Position numbers and translations under genes: made by a program. Positions 49,725 to 58,323 of a stretch of DNA of 64,000 nt are shown here, piece by piece. Where the stretch lies: positions 6,165 through 70,164 of the forward strand of contig CAYSLU010000015.1 in assembly GCA_964431965.1 (NCBI GenBank), given 5' to 3'. The DNA comes from CAYSLU01 sp964431965 (GTDB lineage: Bacteria > Verrucomicrobiota > Kiritimatiellia > CAIKKV01 > CAYSLU01). How positions within the stretch are numbered: position 1 is the first letter of the stretch; the number at the start of each line of letters is the position of its first letter. The notes below the pieces were generated by a model. It was given only the letters and a program-made list of their open reading frames with translations. It had not been told where the DNA came from and did not search any database.

Positions 49725-50548
49725 GAGGGGCTCCCGCCGGCTGTCGGGCCCCGCCCCTTGCGGAGGAGGAAGAAGAGGAACGCGCCGGCCACGGCGAGCG
49801 TGGTGACCCCGAACACGCGGAAGAGCTTGAAGGCGTAGCGGCGGTTCTTCGGATCGTAGTCGTAGCAGTAGGAGACGATCTTCTTGATGGACAGGCCGGG
49901 CGTTCCGCGGGCGGCCTCGGACAGCGCCATGGCGATGTCGAGCGGGAGGTAGTCCATGCCATAGAGGTAGCGGATGACCTTGCCGCGGGGCGCCAGCACG
50001 GTAATCAGGTTGGGATGGATGAAGTCGTGGCGCCCGAGCTTGGCCGCGCGGAATCCGACGGCCTCGCAGAGCCGCCGGATGCTCTCGGCGTCGCCGGTCA
50101 TGAACCGCCAGGCCCCGTCCGGCACCGCGTGCCCGATCAGGCCCATGTAGTTGCCCTTCGCCTCCAGCGCGAGCTCCGGCGTCTCCTCGTCGTCGAAGCT
50201 GATGGAGAGCACCTGGTAGTCCTTGCCGAGCTCGCCGGGCACATCCTTCAGCGCGTGTGCGAGGCTGCTTTGGATCCGGCCGCAGGCGCCGGGGCAGTGG
50301 TAGAAGATCAGCGCGAGGACGGTGGGGCGGTCCAGCAGCTCGCCGAGGGTGTGGCGGCCTTCGTGCTCATCGTAGAAGACGGCGTCGAGCGGCACGGCTT
50401 CGCCGAGGCGCTCGGTGAGGCCGACGTTGGTGGCGGCCGCGGGCAGGGGGCCGGGGTCGGGCGCGCCGCCGGGCGCGCCCGAGGCGGCGCCGAGCGCCAG
50501 CCACGCGGCAACCGCGCCGACGGTCAGGACTTGAGCCGTGATGTTCAT
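49721..50548 (-). CDS. SCO1/SenC-family copper chaperone
   Basis: 275 residues. An N-terminal signal or anchor (VLTVGAVAAWLALGAASG) is followed by a thioredoxin-like domain with the copper CxxxC site in FYHCPGACGR and the partner histidine in RHDFIHPNLI. A C-terminal transmembrane helix (VTTLAVAGAFLFFLLRKG) tethers it, as is common for SCO proteins with this operon type. It delivers copper to the CuA site of CoxB. It overlaps coxA by ATGA and follows the DUF2231-like gene by 21 bases. Confidence 0.95.
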   Translation of the reverse strand: MNITAQVLTVGAVAAWLALGAASGAPGGAPDPGPLPAAATNVGLTERLGEAVPLDAVFYDEHEGRHTLGELLDRPTVLALIFYHCPGACGRIQSSLAHALKDVPGELGKDYQVLSISFDDEETPELALEAKGNYMGLIGHAVPDGAWRFMTGDAESIRRLCEAVGFRAAKLGRHDFIHPNLITVLAPRGKVIRYLYGMDYLPLDIAMALSEAARGTPGLSIKKIVSYCYDYDPKNRRYAFKLFRVFGVTTLAVAGAFLFFLLRKGRGPTAGGSPS

Positions 50549-50569
50549 GTCGGGTCTCCGGGGCTGGCC

Positions 50570-50998
50570 TCAGCGGCCGTACTGGATCTCGCCGCCCGCG
50601 AACCCGATTACGCCGGCGACGGCGAGGCTCAGGACGGCGGCGGCCAGCAGGATGCGCGGGTTCGGATCCGGCCGGCGGAGCAGCGCGACGGTGTAGCCGC
50701 AGATCGCGATCAGGAGCGTGGCGAGGGCGATCTTCAGGATGATGTAGGGCTGCCATTCGCCGCCGTAGAAATGCTGCCAGTCCATGTAGCCCGCGAACAT
50801 GACCGGGGGGATGCCGATGAGGGCGAACACGAAGCAGTGCAGCGCCGTCCGGCGGAATGCCGGCTGGTTCAGAAGCACGCCGATGAGGGCGAACGCGCAC
50901 CCGCCGATCACCATGCCCATCGGAACGTGCGTCACTGGCGGATGGAGCGGATGGGCATATCCGAGCTTCTCGAGCCACATGAAAATGAAATCGGTCAC
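50570..50998 (-). CDS. DUF2231-like small membrane protein at the head of the oxidase operon
   Basis: 142 residues from a GTG at 50998 with AAAGGGG before it; the longer frame is not protein-like. Four hydrophobic helices. The N-terminal HPLHPPVTHVPMGMVIGGCAFALIG has histidines near the membrane and resembles DUF2231-type proteins (HP..H.P pattern). MFAGYMDWQHFYGG and a later helix pair follow. Its place before sco and coxA suggests a role in oxidase assembly or electron delivery, but no function is proven. Confidence 0.8.
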   Translation of the reverse strand: MTDFIFMWLEKLGYAHPLHPPVTHVPMGMVIGGCAFALIGVLLNQPAFRRTALHCFVFALIGIPPVMFAGYMDWQHFYGGEWQPYIILKIALATLLIAICGYTVALLRRPDPNPRILLAAAVLSLAVAGVIGFAGGEIQYGR

Positions 50999-51023
50999 GG
51001 GTCCCCTTTGATCGTTTCGACAA

Positions 51024-51052
51024 AGTGTATCGGATGGGAGCCCGTGCAGCAA
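51024..51052 (-). promoter_or_regulatory. Candidate promoter of the oxidase operon
   Basis: Reading leftward: TTGCTG (51047-51052), a 17-base spacer and TACACT (51024-51029), 26 bases before the first start codon. Boxes are moderate matches at ideal spacing. Confidence 0.5.
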
Positions 51053-51107
51053 GGACGCGGACGGGCCCCAGCGATCAGGGCAGGCGCATCCAATCCTCGA
51101 TTCGTCA

Positions 51108-51219
51108 GATGATGGCCGCAACGACGCGCAAGAAGCGCAAGACAGATAGGTTCCGGAGGCTTCGGTCGGGACCAACCAAGTGAAGCATGCGCGATCCGCA
51201 ACCCATTCGCGTCTTGCGC
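51108..51219. repeat. Short tandem and inverted repeats in the oxidase-miaB gap
   Basis: The 306-base gap between the oxidase operon and miaB holds no gene. At 51115-51143 a short imperfect tandem of GCAACGAC, GCGCAAGAA and GCGCAAGAC occurs. GCGCAAGAC (51135-51143) and GTCTTGCGC (51211-51219) form a perfect 9-bp inverted pair 67 bases apart. It may be a degenerate dispersed repeat or a structured RNA; nothing more can be said. Confidence 0.35.
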
Positions 51220-51257
51220 CCTCAGCGGGGCGGGGGCCGGCCCGCGTTGCGCGGCGC

Positions 51258-51287
51258 TTGATTGGGACGCGGCGCGTCCCGTATCAT
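51258..51287 (+). promoter_or_regulatory. Sigma70-type promoter of miaB with palindromic spacer
   Basis: TTGATT (51258-51263), an 18-base spacer and TATCAT (51282-51287), 18 bases before the miaB ATG. The spacer is a near-complete inverted repeat, GGGACGC-GGC-GCGTCCC (51264-51280), which could be an operator. Confidence 0.6.
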
Positions 51288-51304
51288 CTCGCATCCGGAC
51301 TGCC

Positions 51305-52657
51305 ATGAGAGTTCACATCCACACGTACGGCTGCCAGATGAACGAGCGCGACAGCGAGGCGGTCTCGGCCTTGCTGGCCCGGCACGGGCATCAGGTGGCG
51401 GAGTGCGAGGAGGATGCGGACGTCATCCTCGTCAACACGTGCAGCGTGCGCGAGAAGGCGGAAGACAAGGCCATCGGCAAGCTGGGGCTCATGGTGGCGA
51501 CGAAGCGCGAGCACCCCGGCCGCATCGTGGGCGTCATGGGGTGCATGGTCCAGCGGATGAAGGGCGATGTGCTCAAGGCCGTCAAGGGGCTGGACTTCGC
51601 CGTGGGCACCCGCCGGTTCGACGCGATCCCCGCCGTGATCGACGCGGTGCGGGAAGGCGGCGCCCCGGTGCTGGAGGCGGGGGACGGCGATCCCGATTCC
51701 GCCGAGCTGCGCGGCCACCGGGCCGGCGCGGTGTCGGCCTTCGTCAACATCCTCTTCGGCTGCAACCGGCGATGCACATACTGCATCGTGCCCGACGTGC
51801 GCGGGGCGGAGCGCAGCCGGCCGGCCGCGGAGGTGGTGGACGAAGTCCGCCAACTCGCGGCGCGCGGCGTGCGCGAGGTGACGCTGCTGGGGCAGAGCGT
51901 GATGTCGTACGGGCGGGCCAGCCCGGTGTGGCCCGACGGGGCCCGGTCCCCCCGGGGATACGTCGAGCCGCTGCCCCGCCTGCTGGAGGCGCTCGACGGG
52001 ATCGACGGGCTCGCGCGCATTCGGTTCACGTCCGGCCACCCGTCGGGGTGCAGCCCCGAGCTCGCCCGCTCGATGTCCGAGCTGCCGTCCGTGTGCGGGC
52101 ACCTGCACCTGCCGCTGCAGTCGGGGTCCGACCGGATCCTGAAGCTCATGCGCCGCGGGTACACGGTTGCCGACTACCGCGCGGCGGCCGCGCGGCTGCA
52201 CGCCGCCGTTCCGGGGTTCGCTCTGACCACCGACATCATCGTGGGCTTTCCCTCCGAGACGGCCGGGGAGTTCGAGGGAACCCGGGCGCTGATGGATGAG
52301 GTGCGGTTTGACAACGCCTTCATTTTCAAGTATTCGCCTCGGCCCGGAACGGTTGCGGCTGAATGGCCGGACGATGTGCCGGACGAGGAGAAGCGGCGCC
52401 GCAACCAGGAGCTGCTTCGGGACCAGGACCGGCGGGGCTTGGAGATCAACGCGGGCCTGCACGGGCGCGCGGTCGAAGTCCTGGCCGAGGGCGCGAGCCT
52501 GCGGAACCCGCGCCGGTGGTCCGGGCGCAGCCGGGGCGGCAAGATCGTGATCTTCGAGCCGCCGGCCGGGCTGAAGGTGGGCGATCTGCTGGATGTGGCC
52601 GTCGCGCGGAGTACGGCGCAGACGCTGTACGGCCCGCTGACGGACGGAGCGATGTGA
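51305..52657 (+). CDS. miaB: tRNA-2-methylthio-N6-dimethylallyladenosine synthase
   Basis: 450 residues. Adds a methylthio group to position 2 of i6A37 in tRNA by radical SAM chemistry. The N-terminal UPF0004 domain has its three cluster cysteines C10, C46 and C80 (HTYGCQMN, VNTCSVRE, GVMGCMV). The radical SAM site is C153, C157 and C160 in CNRRCTYCIVPDVRG. Further landmarks are LPLQSGSDRILKLMRRGYT, DIIVGFPSET and FKYSPRPGT, then a C-terminal TRAM domain. MiaB, not RimO or MtaB, is favoured by IVPDVRG (family IVPYxRG). It heads a rightward gene string. Confidence 0.95.
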   Translation: MRVHIHTYGCQMNERDSEAVSALLARHGHQVAECEEDADVILVNTCSVREKAEDKAIGKLGLMVATKREHPGRIVGVMGCMVQRMKGDVLKAVKGLDFAVGTRRFDAIPAVIDAVREGGAPVLEAGDGDPDSAELRGHRAGAVSAFVNILFGCNRRCTYCIVPDVRGAERSRPAAEVVDEVRQLAARGVREVTLLGQSVMSYGRASPVWPDGARSPRGYVEPLPRLLEALDGIDGLARIRFTSGHPSGCSPELARSMSELPSVCGHLHLPLQSGSDRILKLMRRGYTVADYRAAAARLHAAVPGFALTTDIIVGFPSETAGEFEGTRALMDEVRFDNAFIFKYSPRPGTVAAEWPDDVPDEEKRRRNQELLRDQDRRGLEINAGLHGRAVEVLAEGASLRNPRRWSGRSRGGKIVIFEPPAGLKVGDLLDVAVARSTAQTLYGPLTDGAM

Positions 52658-52674
52658 CGGGCAGGAGGGCCCTG

Positions 52675-53223
52675 ATGCAGCACGGATTCAGTCTGTTCTG
52701 GGTGGCGGTTGTAACCGGCGGCGTGCTGGTGCTGGGCGGCGCGGCATGCGCGGCCGCGCCGGCCGGCGTGTGGCGCGGGATCCGGGCGTTTCCGCGCCAT
52801 GCGCTCGCGGGGCGCCTGCTGACGGCGATCGCCTTGGCGTGGGTGGCCTGGCTGCTGGTCGAGATGCCGCTGGGCCGCTTTGAGCGGTTCAAGCCGCTGC
52901 TCTGGATCCTGGCGCCCGGCAGCTTCGTTCTGATCGTCATGTACGTCGACGAGCTTCTCGCGCCGCGCGCGCTTGGAGGCCTGCTGCTGCTCCTGGCGAC
53001 GCCCATGCTGGACGCGGCGCGATGGCACGGATCCCCGGCGCGGTTCGTGATTGCCGCCCTGGCCTTCGCGCTCGTGCTCGTCGGCATGCTCCTGTTCATC
53101 TCGCCGTATCGCTTCCGGACGCAGCTCGCCTGGATGGAGCGGCCGGGGGCGGCGCGGGCCGCCGGCATCGGGGCCGCGGCGGCCGGCGCCGCCGTCTTCG
53201 CACTCGGGCTGGTCGCGTACTGA
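52675..53223 (+). CDS. Small integral membrane protein of unknown function
   Basis: 182 residues from the ATG at 52675, with AGGAGG six bases upstream. Five hydrophobic helices: LFWVAVVTGGVLVLGGAACA, LLTAIALAWVAWLLVEM, LLWILAPGSFVLIVMYV, LLLLLATPMLDAAR plus FVIAALAFALVLVGMLLFI, and GIGAAAAGAAVFALGLVAY at the end. No catalytic motif was recognised. It sits 17 bases after miaB and one base before the glycosyltransferase start codon, so it is co-transcribed and may act in cell-envelope biogenesis with that enzyme. Confidence 0.8.
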   Translation: MQHGFSLFWVAVVTGGVLVLGGAACAAAPAGVWRGIRAFPRHALAGRLLTAIALAWVAWLLVEMPLGRFERFKPLLWILAPGSFVLIVMYVDELLAPRALGGLLLLLATPMLDAARWHGSPARFVIAALAFALVLVGMLLFISPYRFRTQLAWMERPGAARAAGIGAAAAGAAVFALGLVAY

Positions 53224-53224
53224 C

Positions 53225-54172
53225 GTGAAGAAGCCGCGTTTCCTGGTGTTTCGGGGCGGGGCCATCGGCGACTTCATCCTGACGCTGCCGGCCGTGGCGG
53301 CCCTCCGCCGCGGCTGGCCGGACGCGCACATCGAAATCGCCGGATACCCGCGCGTGGCGCGCCTGGCGGTGGCCGGCGGGCTGGCGGACGCCGTGGTGTC
53401 GCTCGACCGCGCCGAGAGCGCCGAGTTGTACTCGCTCCGGCCGACGTTCTCGGAAGCCCAGCGCGAGTATCTGACGTCGTTCGACGTGATCGTCACGTAC
53501 CTGCACGATCCGGGCGGGACGATGCAGGAGAACCTGGTGAAGGCGGGAGCCCGGCAGGTGATCCACGGATCGCCGATCGTGGAGTCCGGCCATGCGGTCG
53601 AGCACTTCATCGCGCCGCTGGCGCGGCTGGCGATCTTTCCGGAGGGGCTGGCCGTGCCTCGCCTGGATCTGCCCGAGGCCGTCCGGACAGCCGGGAGGAA
53701 GCGGCTGGCGGGGCTCGGCGGCGCGCGGGTGGCGATCCACCCCGGGAGCGGCAGCCTGTCGAAGAACTGGCCGCTCCGCTCGTTCCTGGAGCTGGCCGGC
53801 CGGATCGAGGCGGCCGGGGTCGGGCGGCCGTTCTTTTCGATCGGAGAGGCCGACTCGGAGATCGCCGGCGAGCTGTCGAGCGCGGCCCCGGGGCGGCCGG
53901 TGCTTACGGGGCTGGACCTGACGGAGCTGGCCGGGGTGTTCGCCGAATGCGCGGCATACGTGGGCAACGATTCGGGGATCACGCACCTGGCGGCGGCGGC
54001 CGGGGCGCCGACGGTGGCCGTCTTCGGCCCGAGCGATCCGGCGCGCTGGGGGCCGCGCGGCCCGCGGTCGCGGGTGGTGTCGTCCCCCGAGCGGCGCACC
54101 GACTCGCTGGCCGCGGTGTCGGTCGATGAAGTCTGGGCGGCCGTTCAGTCTGCGGTACGAGCACAGGAGTAA
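53225..54172 (+). CDS. GT9 (heptosyltransferase-like) glycosyltransferase
   Basis: 315 residues from a GTG at 53225. GT9/heptosyltransferase pattern: FLVFRGGAIGDFILTLPAVAALRRGWPDAHIEI at the start, then VAIHPGSGSLSKNWPLRSFLELA with the donor-binding lysine and glycine loop. The second half has LDLTELAGVFAECAAYVGNDSGITHLAAAAGAPTVAVFGPSDP, the conserved GNDSG.xHLA..G motif. It transfers a heptose or other sugar from an ADP- or UDP-sugar, probably to the LPS core. It follows the membrane protein and precedes the heparinase-like gene by three bases. Confidence 0.93.
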   Translation: MKKPRFLVFRGGAIGDFILTLPAVAALRRGWPDAHIEIAGYPRVARLAVAGGLADAVVSLDRAESAELYSLRPTFSEAQREYLTSFDVIVTYLHDPGGTMQENLVKAGARQVIHGSPIVESGHAVEHFIAPLARLAIFPEGLAVPRLDLPEAVRTAGRKRLAGLGGARVAIHPGSGSLSKNWPLRSFLELAGRIEAAGVGRPFFSIGEADSEIAGELSSAAPGRPVLTGLDLTELAGVFAECAAYVGNDSGITHLAAAAGAPTVAVFGPSDPARWGPRGPRSRVVSSPERRTDSLAAVSVDEVWAAVQSAVRAQE

Positions 54173-54175
54173 CGC

Positions 54176-56341
54176 ATGTATCCGGATCCCATCACGCCCC
54201 GGGCGCACCCCGGCCTGCTTCAAGATCCCGCGTATGACCCGCACGGCGTGATGCCGGCCGGGTTTCCGGCTCATCCGCGCGTGTTCACAACGGCAGCCTA
54301 CGTGGAGGGCGTCCGCGCTCGCCTGGCGCGGGGCGAGGCCGCCACGCTTCGCGCCTACGAGCACCTGCGCCGGTCCTGCGACGCGCCGGCGCCGGCGTCC
54401 GAGCCCGCCGATGCCGGGGCGTGCACGCGGCTGGGGCACCTCGCGCTGCGGCAGGGGCTGGCCGCGATGGTGCGGGACGACGCGGCCCTCCGCGAGCGAG
54501 GCGTGGCCAACCTGCGGGCGGCAGCCGCGATCCTGGCCAGCGTGAGCCTGAGCGGCTTCGAGATGGATCTGGCGTGGAACCTGGCGTGCGCGTACGACGT
54601 GCTGGCCGCCGGCCCGCTCGCGCCGGATGTCGATCTGCTCGCACGGAAAGCCCTGACGATGGCGATTCCGGCCTGGGACCGGAACCCGCACGCGACGTGC
54701 AATAACCAGAGTTCGTTCGGGATGCTGGGGCGGATGGTCTCGGCGGCCGCGCTCGGCGACCGCGGCGCCCTGCACGATTCGCTGTACGGCTGCGAGCGCG
54801 ACGGGCGCTGGCGGTACGGGCTCATCCACCTGCTGCGGCACGACTTTCTGGCCGACGGCATGCACTGGGAGGGCGTCACGGGCTATCACATGCTGGTGAT
54901 GCTCACCGTGGCCGAGATGCTGTCGATCCTGGAGCACCTCGGCGTCGACCTCTGGCGGCGGGAGTTCCGTCCGCTGACGCACGACGACGGCTACGACCAG
55001 CACCGCGGCTATGGGCCGAAGGGCGGGAAGTGCATCCGGGCGGCGCTGGACGCCTTCTTCTACCAGGCGTTTCCCAACGGCGACTACAGCCACCTCCACG
55101 ACCAGGTCCTGGGGAACATCCGCGGGACGCACGCCTGGTGGTCGTTCTTCAATAAGGCCTACGAGGTGTACGGCGATCCGAAGTATGCCTGGTTGCTCCA
55201 GCGCATGCGGGCCGCGAGCCCGGAGACGGCTGAAGCGCCGCTGCCCGCCTGGTTCCGGAACGGCCGGGGCGACATCGAGTTCCTGCGCCTGAGCGGGCTC
55301 GAGTATCCCGCCGGCCACTTCTCGTTCGCGGACGACGCCCGGATCGGGCTGGCGGGCCGGCACGAGCGGGGGTGCTCGCTCTTCCCGATGCACGGGTCGG
55401 CGATCCTGCGGGCCGAGCCGGCGCGCGAGGACTCCGTGGCGGCGTACCTGTACTTCGGGCCGCACTGGGCGGGGCACCGCGGGCCGGCGGCGCTGCACCT
55501 GGACCTGCATGCCGGGGGGAGCCGGATCACGGTGGCGCCCCAGATCTTCCGCGACGGGTACAACGATCCGCGGCACCTGACATGGAACCGGACGACGATC
55601 GCGCACAACACGGTGACGATCGACGAAACGCCGATGTTTCCGTACGACTTCGAGACCGATTCGCTCTGGGAGTGCGACCTGTGGCGCGACGGGATATCGG
55701 ATGGCCGGCTGGAGGGGTTCCAGCCCGGCGCGGGCGGGTTCCATGCCGTGCGCGCGAGCAACGAGAACGTGTATGATGGCGTCCGGCTCGACCGCACGGT
55801 CGCCGTCACGCGCGATTCGGTGGTGGACGTGTATCGGGTGGTGGGAGACCGAGAGCGGACGTGCGACTGGGCGATGCACGTGGTGGGCCGGCTCGCGACG
55901 CCCGCCCCGGCCGGGCCCATTGACCTGGGCGGCCGGCGCGGGTACCGGCATCTCGAGAACGCCCGGCGGCTGGCGACCCGCGACGGACAGCTGGATCTGT
56001 CGCTGCCGGGCCGCGCGGCGCCGGTCCGGCTGCTGGTGGTGATGCCGGAGGGGAGCGCGGAGGCGATCCTGGCGGACGACCCGGCGCGCGACGAGCGGGG
56101 GCACATCGCGGACTCGGAGCGGGCGACGGCGAGCCAGGCCGTGATCGTGCGGACGCGCGCGGCGAAGGCGTTGGTTGTCGCGGTCTGGTCGTTCGCCGCC
56201 GCCGGGCCTCGGAGCGTGCGGGTGACCGGGACGGCCGACGGCGACGTCGGGGTGGGGATCGAATCGGAGTCGGGCGCCGCGGCGTGGGACTTCCCGGCCG
56301 ACGGGGCCGTGCGGCGGACAACGGGTGGTGCGCAGCCGTGA
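54176..56341 (+). CDS. Heparinase II/III-family protein without a signal peptide
   Basis: 721 residues; AGGAG six bases before the ATG. The alpha-toroid half (~40-350) carries N176/N177 in TCNNQSSFG and Y237 in WEGVTGYHML, matching the Asn and Tyr of heparinase II/III-type lyases. The beta-sandwich half includes GHRGPAALHLDLHAGGSRI (H434, H441), DPRHLTWNRTTIAHNTVTID and a late VVDVYRVVGDRERTCDWAMHV. It should cleave a uronic-acid polysaccharide or oligosaccharide by elimination. No signal peptide is visible, so it may act on imported oligomers. The stop overlaps the next GTG (GTGA). Confidence 0.85.
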   Translation: MYPDPITPRAHPGLLQDPAYDPHGVMPAGFPAHPRVFTTAAYVEGVRARLARGEAATLRAYEHLRRSCDAPAPASEPADAGACTRLGHLALRQGLAAMVRDDAALRERGVANLRAAAAILASVSLSGFEMDLAWNLACAYDVLAAGPLAPDVDLLARKALTMAIPAWDRNPHATCNNQSSFGMLGRMVSAAALGDRGALHDSLYGCERDGRWRYGLIHLLRHDFLADGMHWEGVTGYHMLVMLTVAEMLSILEHLGVDLWRREFRPLTHDDGYDQHRGYGPKGGKCIRAALDAFFYQAFPNGDYSHLHDQVLGNIRGTHAWWSFFNKAYEVYGDPKYAWLLQRMRAASPETAEAPLPAWFRNGRGDIEFLRLSGLEYPAGHFSFADDARIGLAGRHERGCSLFPMHGSAILRAEPAREDSVAAYLYFGPHWAGHRGPAALHLDLHAGGSRITVAPQIFRDGYNDPRHLTWNRTTIAHNTVTIDETPMFPYDFETDSLWECDLWRDGISDGRLEGFQPGAGGFHAVRASNENVYDGVRLDRTVAVTRDSVVDVYRVVGDRERTCDWAMHVVGRLATPAPAGPIDLGGRRGYRHLENARRLATRDGQLDLSLPGRAAPVRLLVVMPEGSAEAILADDPARDERGHIADSERATASQAVIVRTRAAKALVVAVWSFAAAGPRSVRVTGTADGDVGVGIESESGAAAWDFPADGAVRRTTGGAQP

Positions 56342-57156
56342 TCAGCTTCCTGAATGTATCGGTCGGATATGGCGCGCAGCAGGTGCTCGCCGACGTGTCC
56401 TTTCAGCTCAACGCGGGAGAGCGGGTGGGGATCGTGGGGCCCAACGGGGCGGGGAAGAGCACGATCTTCTCGCTCATCACGGGCGAGACCAGCTCGGACC
56501 GCGGGGATGTGAGCGTCCCGCGCGGCGTGCGGATCAGCCACTTGCGCCAGCAGCTCGCTCCGGCGACCAGCGGCGAGACGCTGCTCGACTACGCCGAGAA
56601 CGGGCTCCCGGCCCTGCACGCGATCCACCGCGAGATCGAGGAGATCGAGCACGCCCTGCAAGCGGGAGCCGCGGAGCCGGAGCGGGGCCGGATGGTGCGC
56701 CGGCTGGGCGAGCTGCAGACGCAGTTCGAGCACATGGGCGGCTATGAGCTCACCTCGCGGGCGCAGGCCGCGCTGTGCGGCCTCGGCTTCACGGCCGAGG
56801 AGCTGAAGCGGCCGTTCGACTCCTTCAGCGGAGGGTGGCAGATGCGCGCCGAGCTGGCCCGCTCGCTGGTCGGGATGCCCGACCTGCTGCTGCTGGACGA
56901 GCCGACCAATTTCCTGGACATCCCGGCCGTCGAGTGGCTGCAGCGGTTCCTGCGCGGGTTCAGCGGGACGCTGCTGCTCATCTCGCACGACCGCTACCTG
57001 CTGAACTCGCTGTGCGACGTGACCCTCGAGGTTGCGGGCGGGTTGGTCACGCGCTACGCGGGCAACTACGACCGCTACGTGCGCGACCGGCAGCAGCGGC
57101 ACGAGCAGATGGACTCGGCCCGCAAGAACCAGGACCGCCGGCGCGAGCAGATCTAG
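56338..57156 (+). CDS. ABC-F ATPase, N-terminal half (ends at an in-frame TAG)
   Basis: 272 residues from the GTG at 56338, coupled to the preceding stop. It holds one complete ABC domain: Walker A GPNGAGKS, signature FSGGWQ, Walker B LLLLDEPTN and switch histidine in LISHD. The inter-domain linker begins (GNYDRYVRDRQQRHEQMDSARKNQDRRREQI), then the codon at 57154-57156 is TAG. The same frame continues as RFVERFRAKNTKSSQVQSRIKML-type linker into the second ABC domain. ABC-F proteins are ribosome-associated translation factors without membrane segments. The TAG lies where glutamate (GAG) is usual, so one base change would explain it. Confidence 0.85.
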   Translation: MISFLNVSVGYGAQQVLADVSFQLNAGERVGIVGPNGAGKSTIFSLITGETSSDRGDVSVPRGVRISHLRQQLAPATSGETLLDYAENGLPALHAIHREIEEIEHALQAGAAEPERGRMVRRLGELQTQFEHMGGYELTSRAQAALCGLGFTAEELKRPFDSFSGGWQMRAELARSLVGMPDLLLLDEPTNFLDIPAVEWLQRFLRGFSGTLLLISHDRYLLNSLCDVTLEVAGGLVTRYAGNYDRYVRDRQQRHEQMDSARKNQDRRREQI

Positions 57157-57201
57157 CGGTTCGTCGAGCGGTTCCGGGCCAAGAACACGAAGTCCTCGCA
57201 G

Positions 57202-58305
57202 GTGCAGAGCCGGATCAAGATGCTCGAGAAGATGGAGGAGGTCTCGGTCCCGCGCATCGAGGTGCGCGCGCCCCGGATCCGGGTCCCGCACCCGCCGCCG
57301 TGCGGAGTCGAAGTCATGCGGCTGGATGAGGCGGGGCTTTCGTACGACGGTTCCCGCTGGGTGTTCCGCGGGCTGGACCTGCGGATCGAGCGCGGCGACA
57401 AGCTGGGTTTGGTGGGCCTGAACGGCACGGGCAAGACGACGCTGCTGCGCGTCCTCGCGGCGCGGCTGCCGCTTACCGAGGGGCGGCGCGTCGAGGGGCA
57501 CCACGTGGTGGTCGGATACCAGGCGCAGGACTTCGCCGAGATGATGGACCCCGCGCGCACGGTGCTCGAGACGGCGCGCTCGGCCGCACCGGATCGCGCG
57601 GAGCGCGAGATCCGCAGCCTGCTCGGCGGGTTCTTCTTTTCCGGCGACGCGGTGGACAAGCGGGTGGCGGTGCTCAGCGGCGGCGAGAAGATGCGCCTCG
57701 CCTTCGCGCGGCTGCTGCTCGATCCGCCTAACTTCCTGCTGCTCGACGAGCCGACCACGCACCTCGACATCCCGTCGCGCGAGGCGCTGGAGCAGGCCCT
57801 CGCGGACTACGCCGGCACGCTGTGCATCGTGAGCCACGACATCGATTTCGTCCGACACGTGGCGACCGGCATTCTGGCCATGACCCCGGACATCCGGCGG
57901 TTCGCGGGGAACTACGACTACTACCGGGAGAAGACCGACGCCGCGGGCGCGCCCGGCGGGCCGTCGGCCCCGGCGCCGCGGATCGACGGGGGGCGCGGGG
58001 CGGACCGCAAGGCGGAGCGCCGGGAGCGCGCGATCCAGCGGCAGGAGCTGAACCGCCAGAAGCGGCCGCTGGAGGCCGCGGTGCGGAAGGCGGAGATGGA
58101 GGTCGCGAAACTGGAGCGCGAGCAGTCCGATCTAGCGAAGTCGCTGGAAGTCCCGGGTGAGAACGCGGACTTCGCGCGCATCAGCCGCCGCCTCGGGCAG
58201 ATCGAGTACGAACTCCGCATTGCCTCCGAAGCCTGGGAGCAAGCCGCCCTGGCGCTCGAGTCGTTCGAGAAGGATTCGGGCTCGGCCGACGCCGAGGAAG
58301 ACTGA
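57202..58305 (+). CDS. ABC-F ATPase, C-terminal half (same frame after the TAG)
   Basis: 367 residues if started at the GTG at 57202, in the same frame as the N-terminal half. Second ABC domain: Walker A GLNGTGKT, signature LSGGEK, Walker B FLLLDEPTTHLD and VSHD. A C-terminal coiled coil follows (ERRERAIQRQELNRQKR pattern, then EVAKLEREQSDLAKSLE), as in Uup/ABC-F proteins. Read through, the two halves give 655 residues, a normal ABC-F length. No ribosome site precedes the GTG, so separate translation is uncertain. Treat the pair as one interrupted gene. Confidence 0.8.
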   Translation: MQSRIKMLEKMEEVSVPRIEVRAPRIRVPHPPPCGVEVMRLDEAGLSYDGSRWVFRGLDLRIERGDKLGLVGLNGTGKTTLLRVLAARLPLTEGRRVEGHHVVVGYQAQDFAEMMDPARTVLETARSAAPDRAEREIRSLLGGFFFSGDAVDKRVAVLSGGEKMRLAFARLLLDPPNFLLLDEPTTHLDIPSREALEQALADYAGTLCIVSHDIDFVRHVATGILAMTPDIRRFAGNYDYYREKTDAAGAPGGPSAPAPRIDGGRGADRKAERRERAIQRQELNRQKRPLEAAVRKAEMEVAKLEREQSDLAKSLEVPGENADFARISRRLGQIEYELRIASEAWEQAALALESFEKDSGSADAEED

Positions 58306-58323
58306 CGGCAGAAGGAACGGTTT

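Noticed and set aside
48141..49838. 565-codon rightward open frame
   Set aside because: Antisense to coxA; repetitive Glu/Asp/Arg/His content only.
51108..51219. CRISPR array in the oxidase-miaB gap
   Set aside because: Repeat units are about nine bases, imperfect and contiguous, with no spacers of regular size and no cas genes.
53096..56104. 1002-codon leftward open frame
   Set aside because: Antisense to the GT9 and heparinase-like genes; no recognisable domain.
57154..57156. Pyrrolysine or other UAG recoding in the ABC-F gene
   Set aside because: TAG is an ordinary stop in at least eight genes of the window, no methylamine methyltransferase or pyl gene is present, and ABC-F proteins are not known to carry pyrrolysine; mutation or error is simpler.
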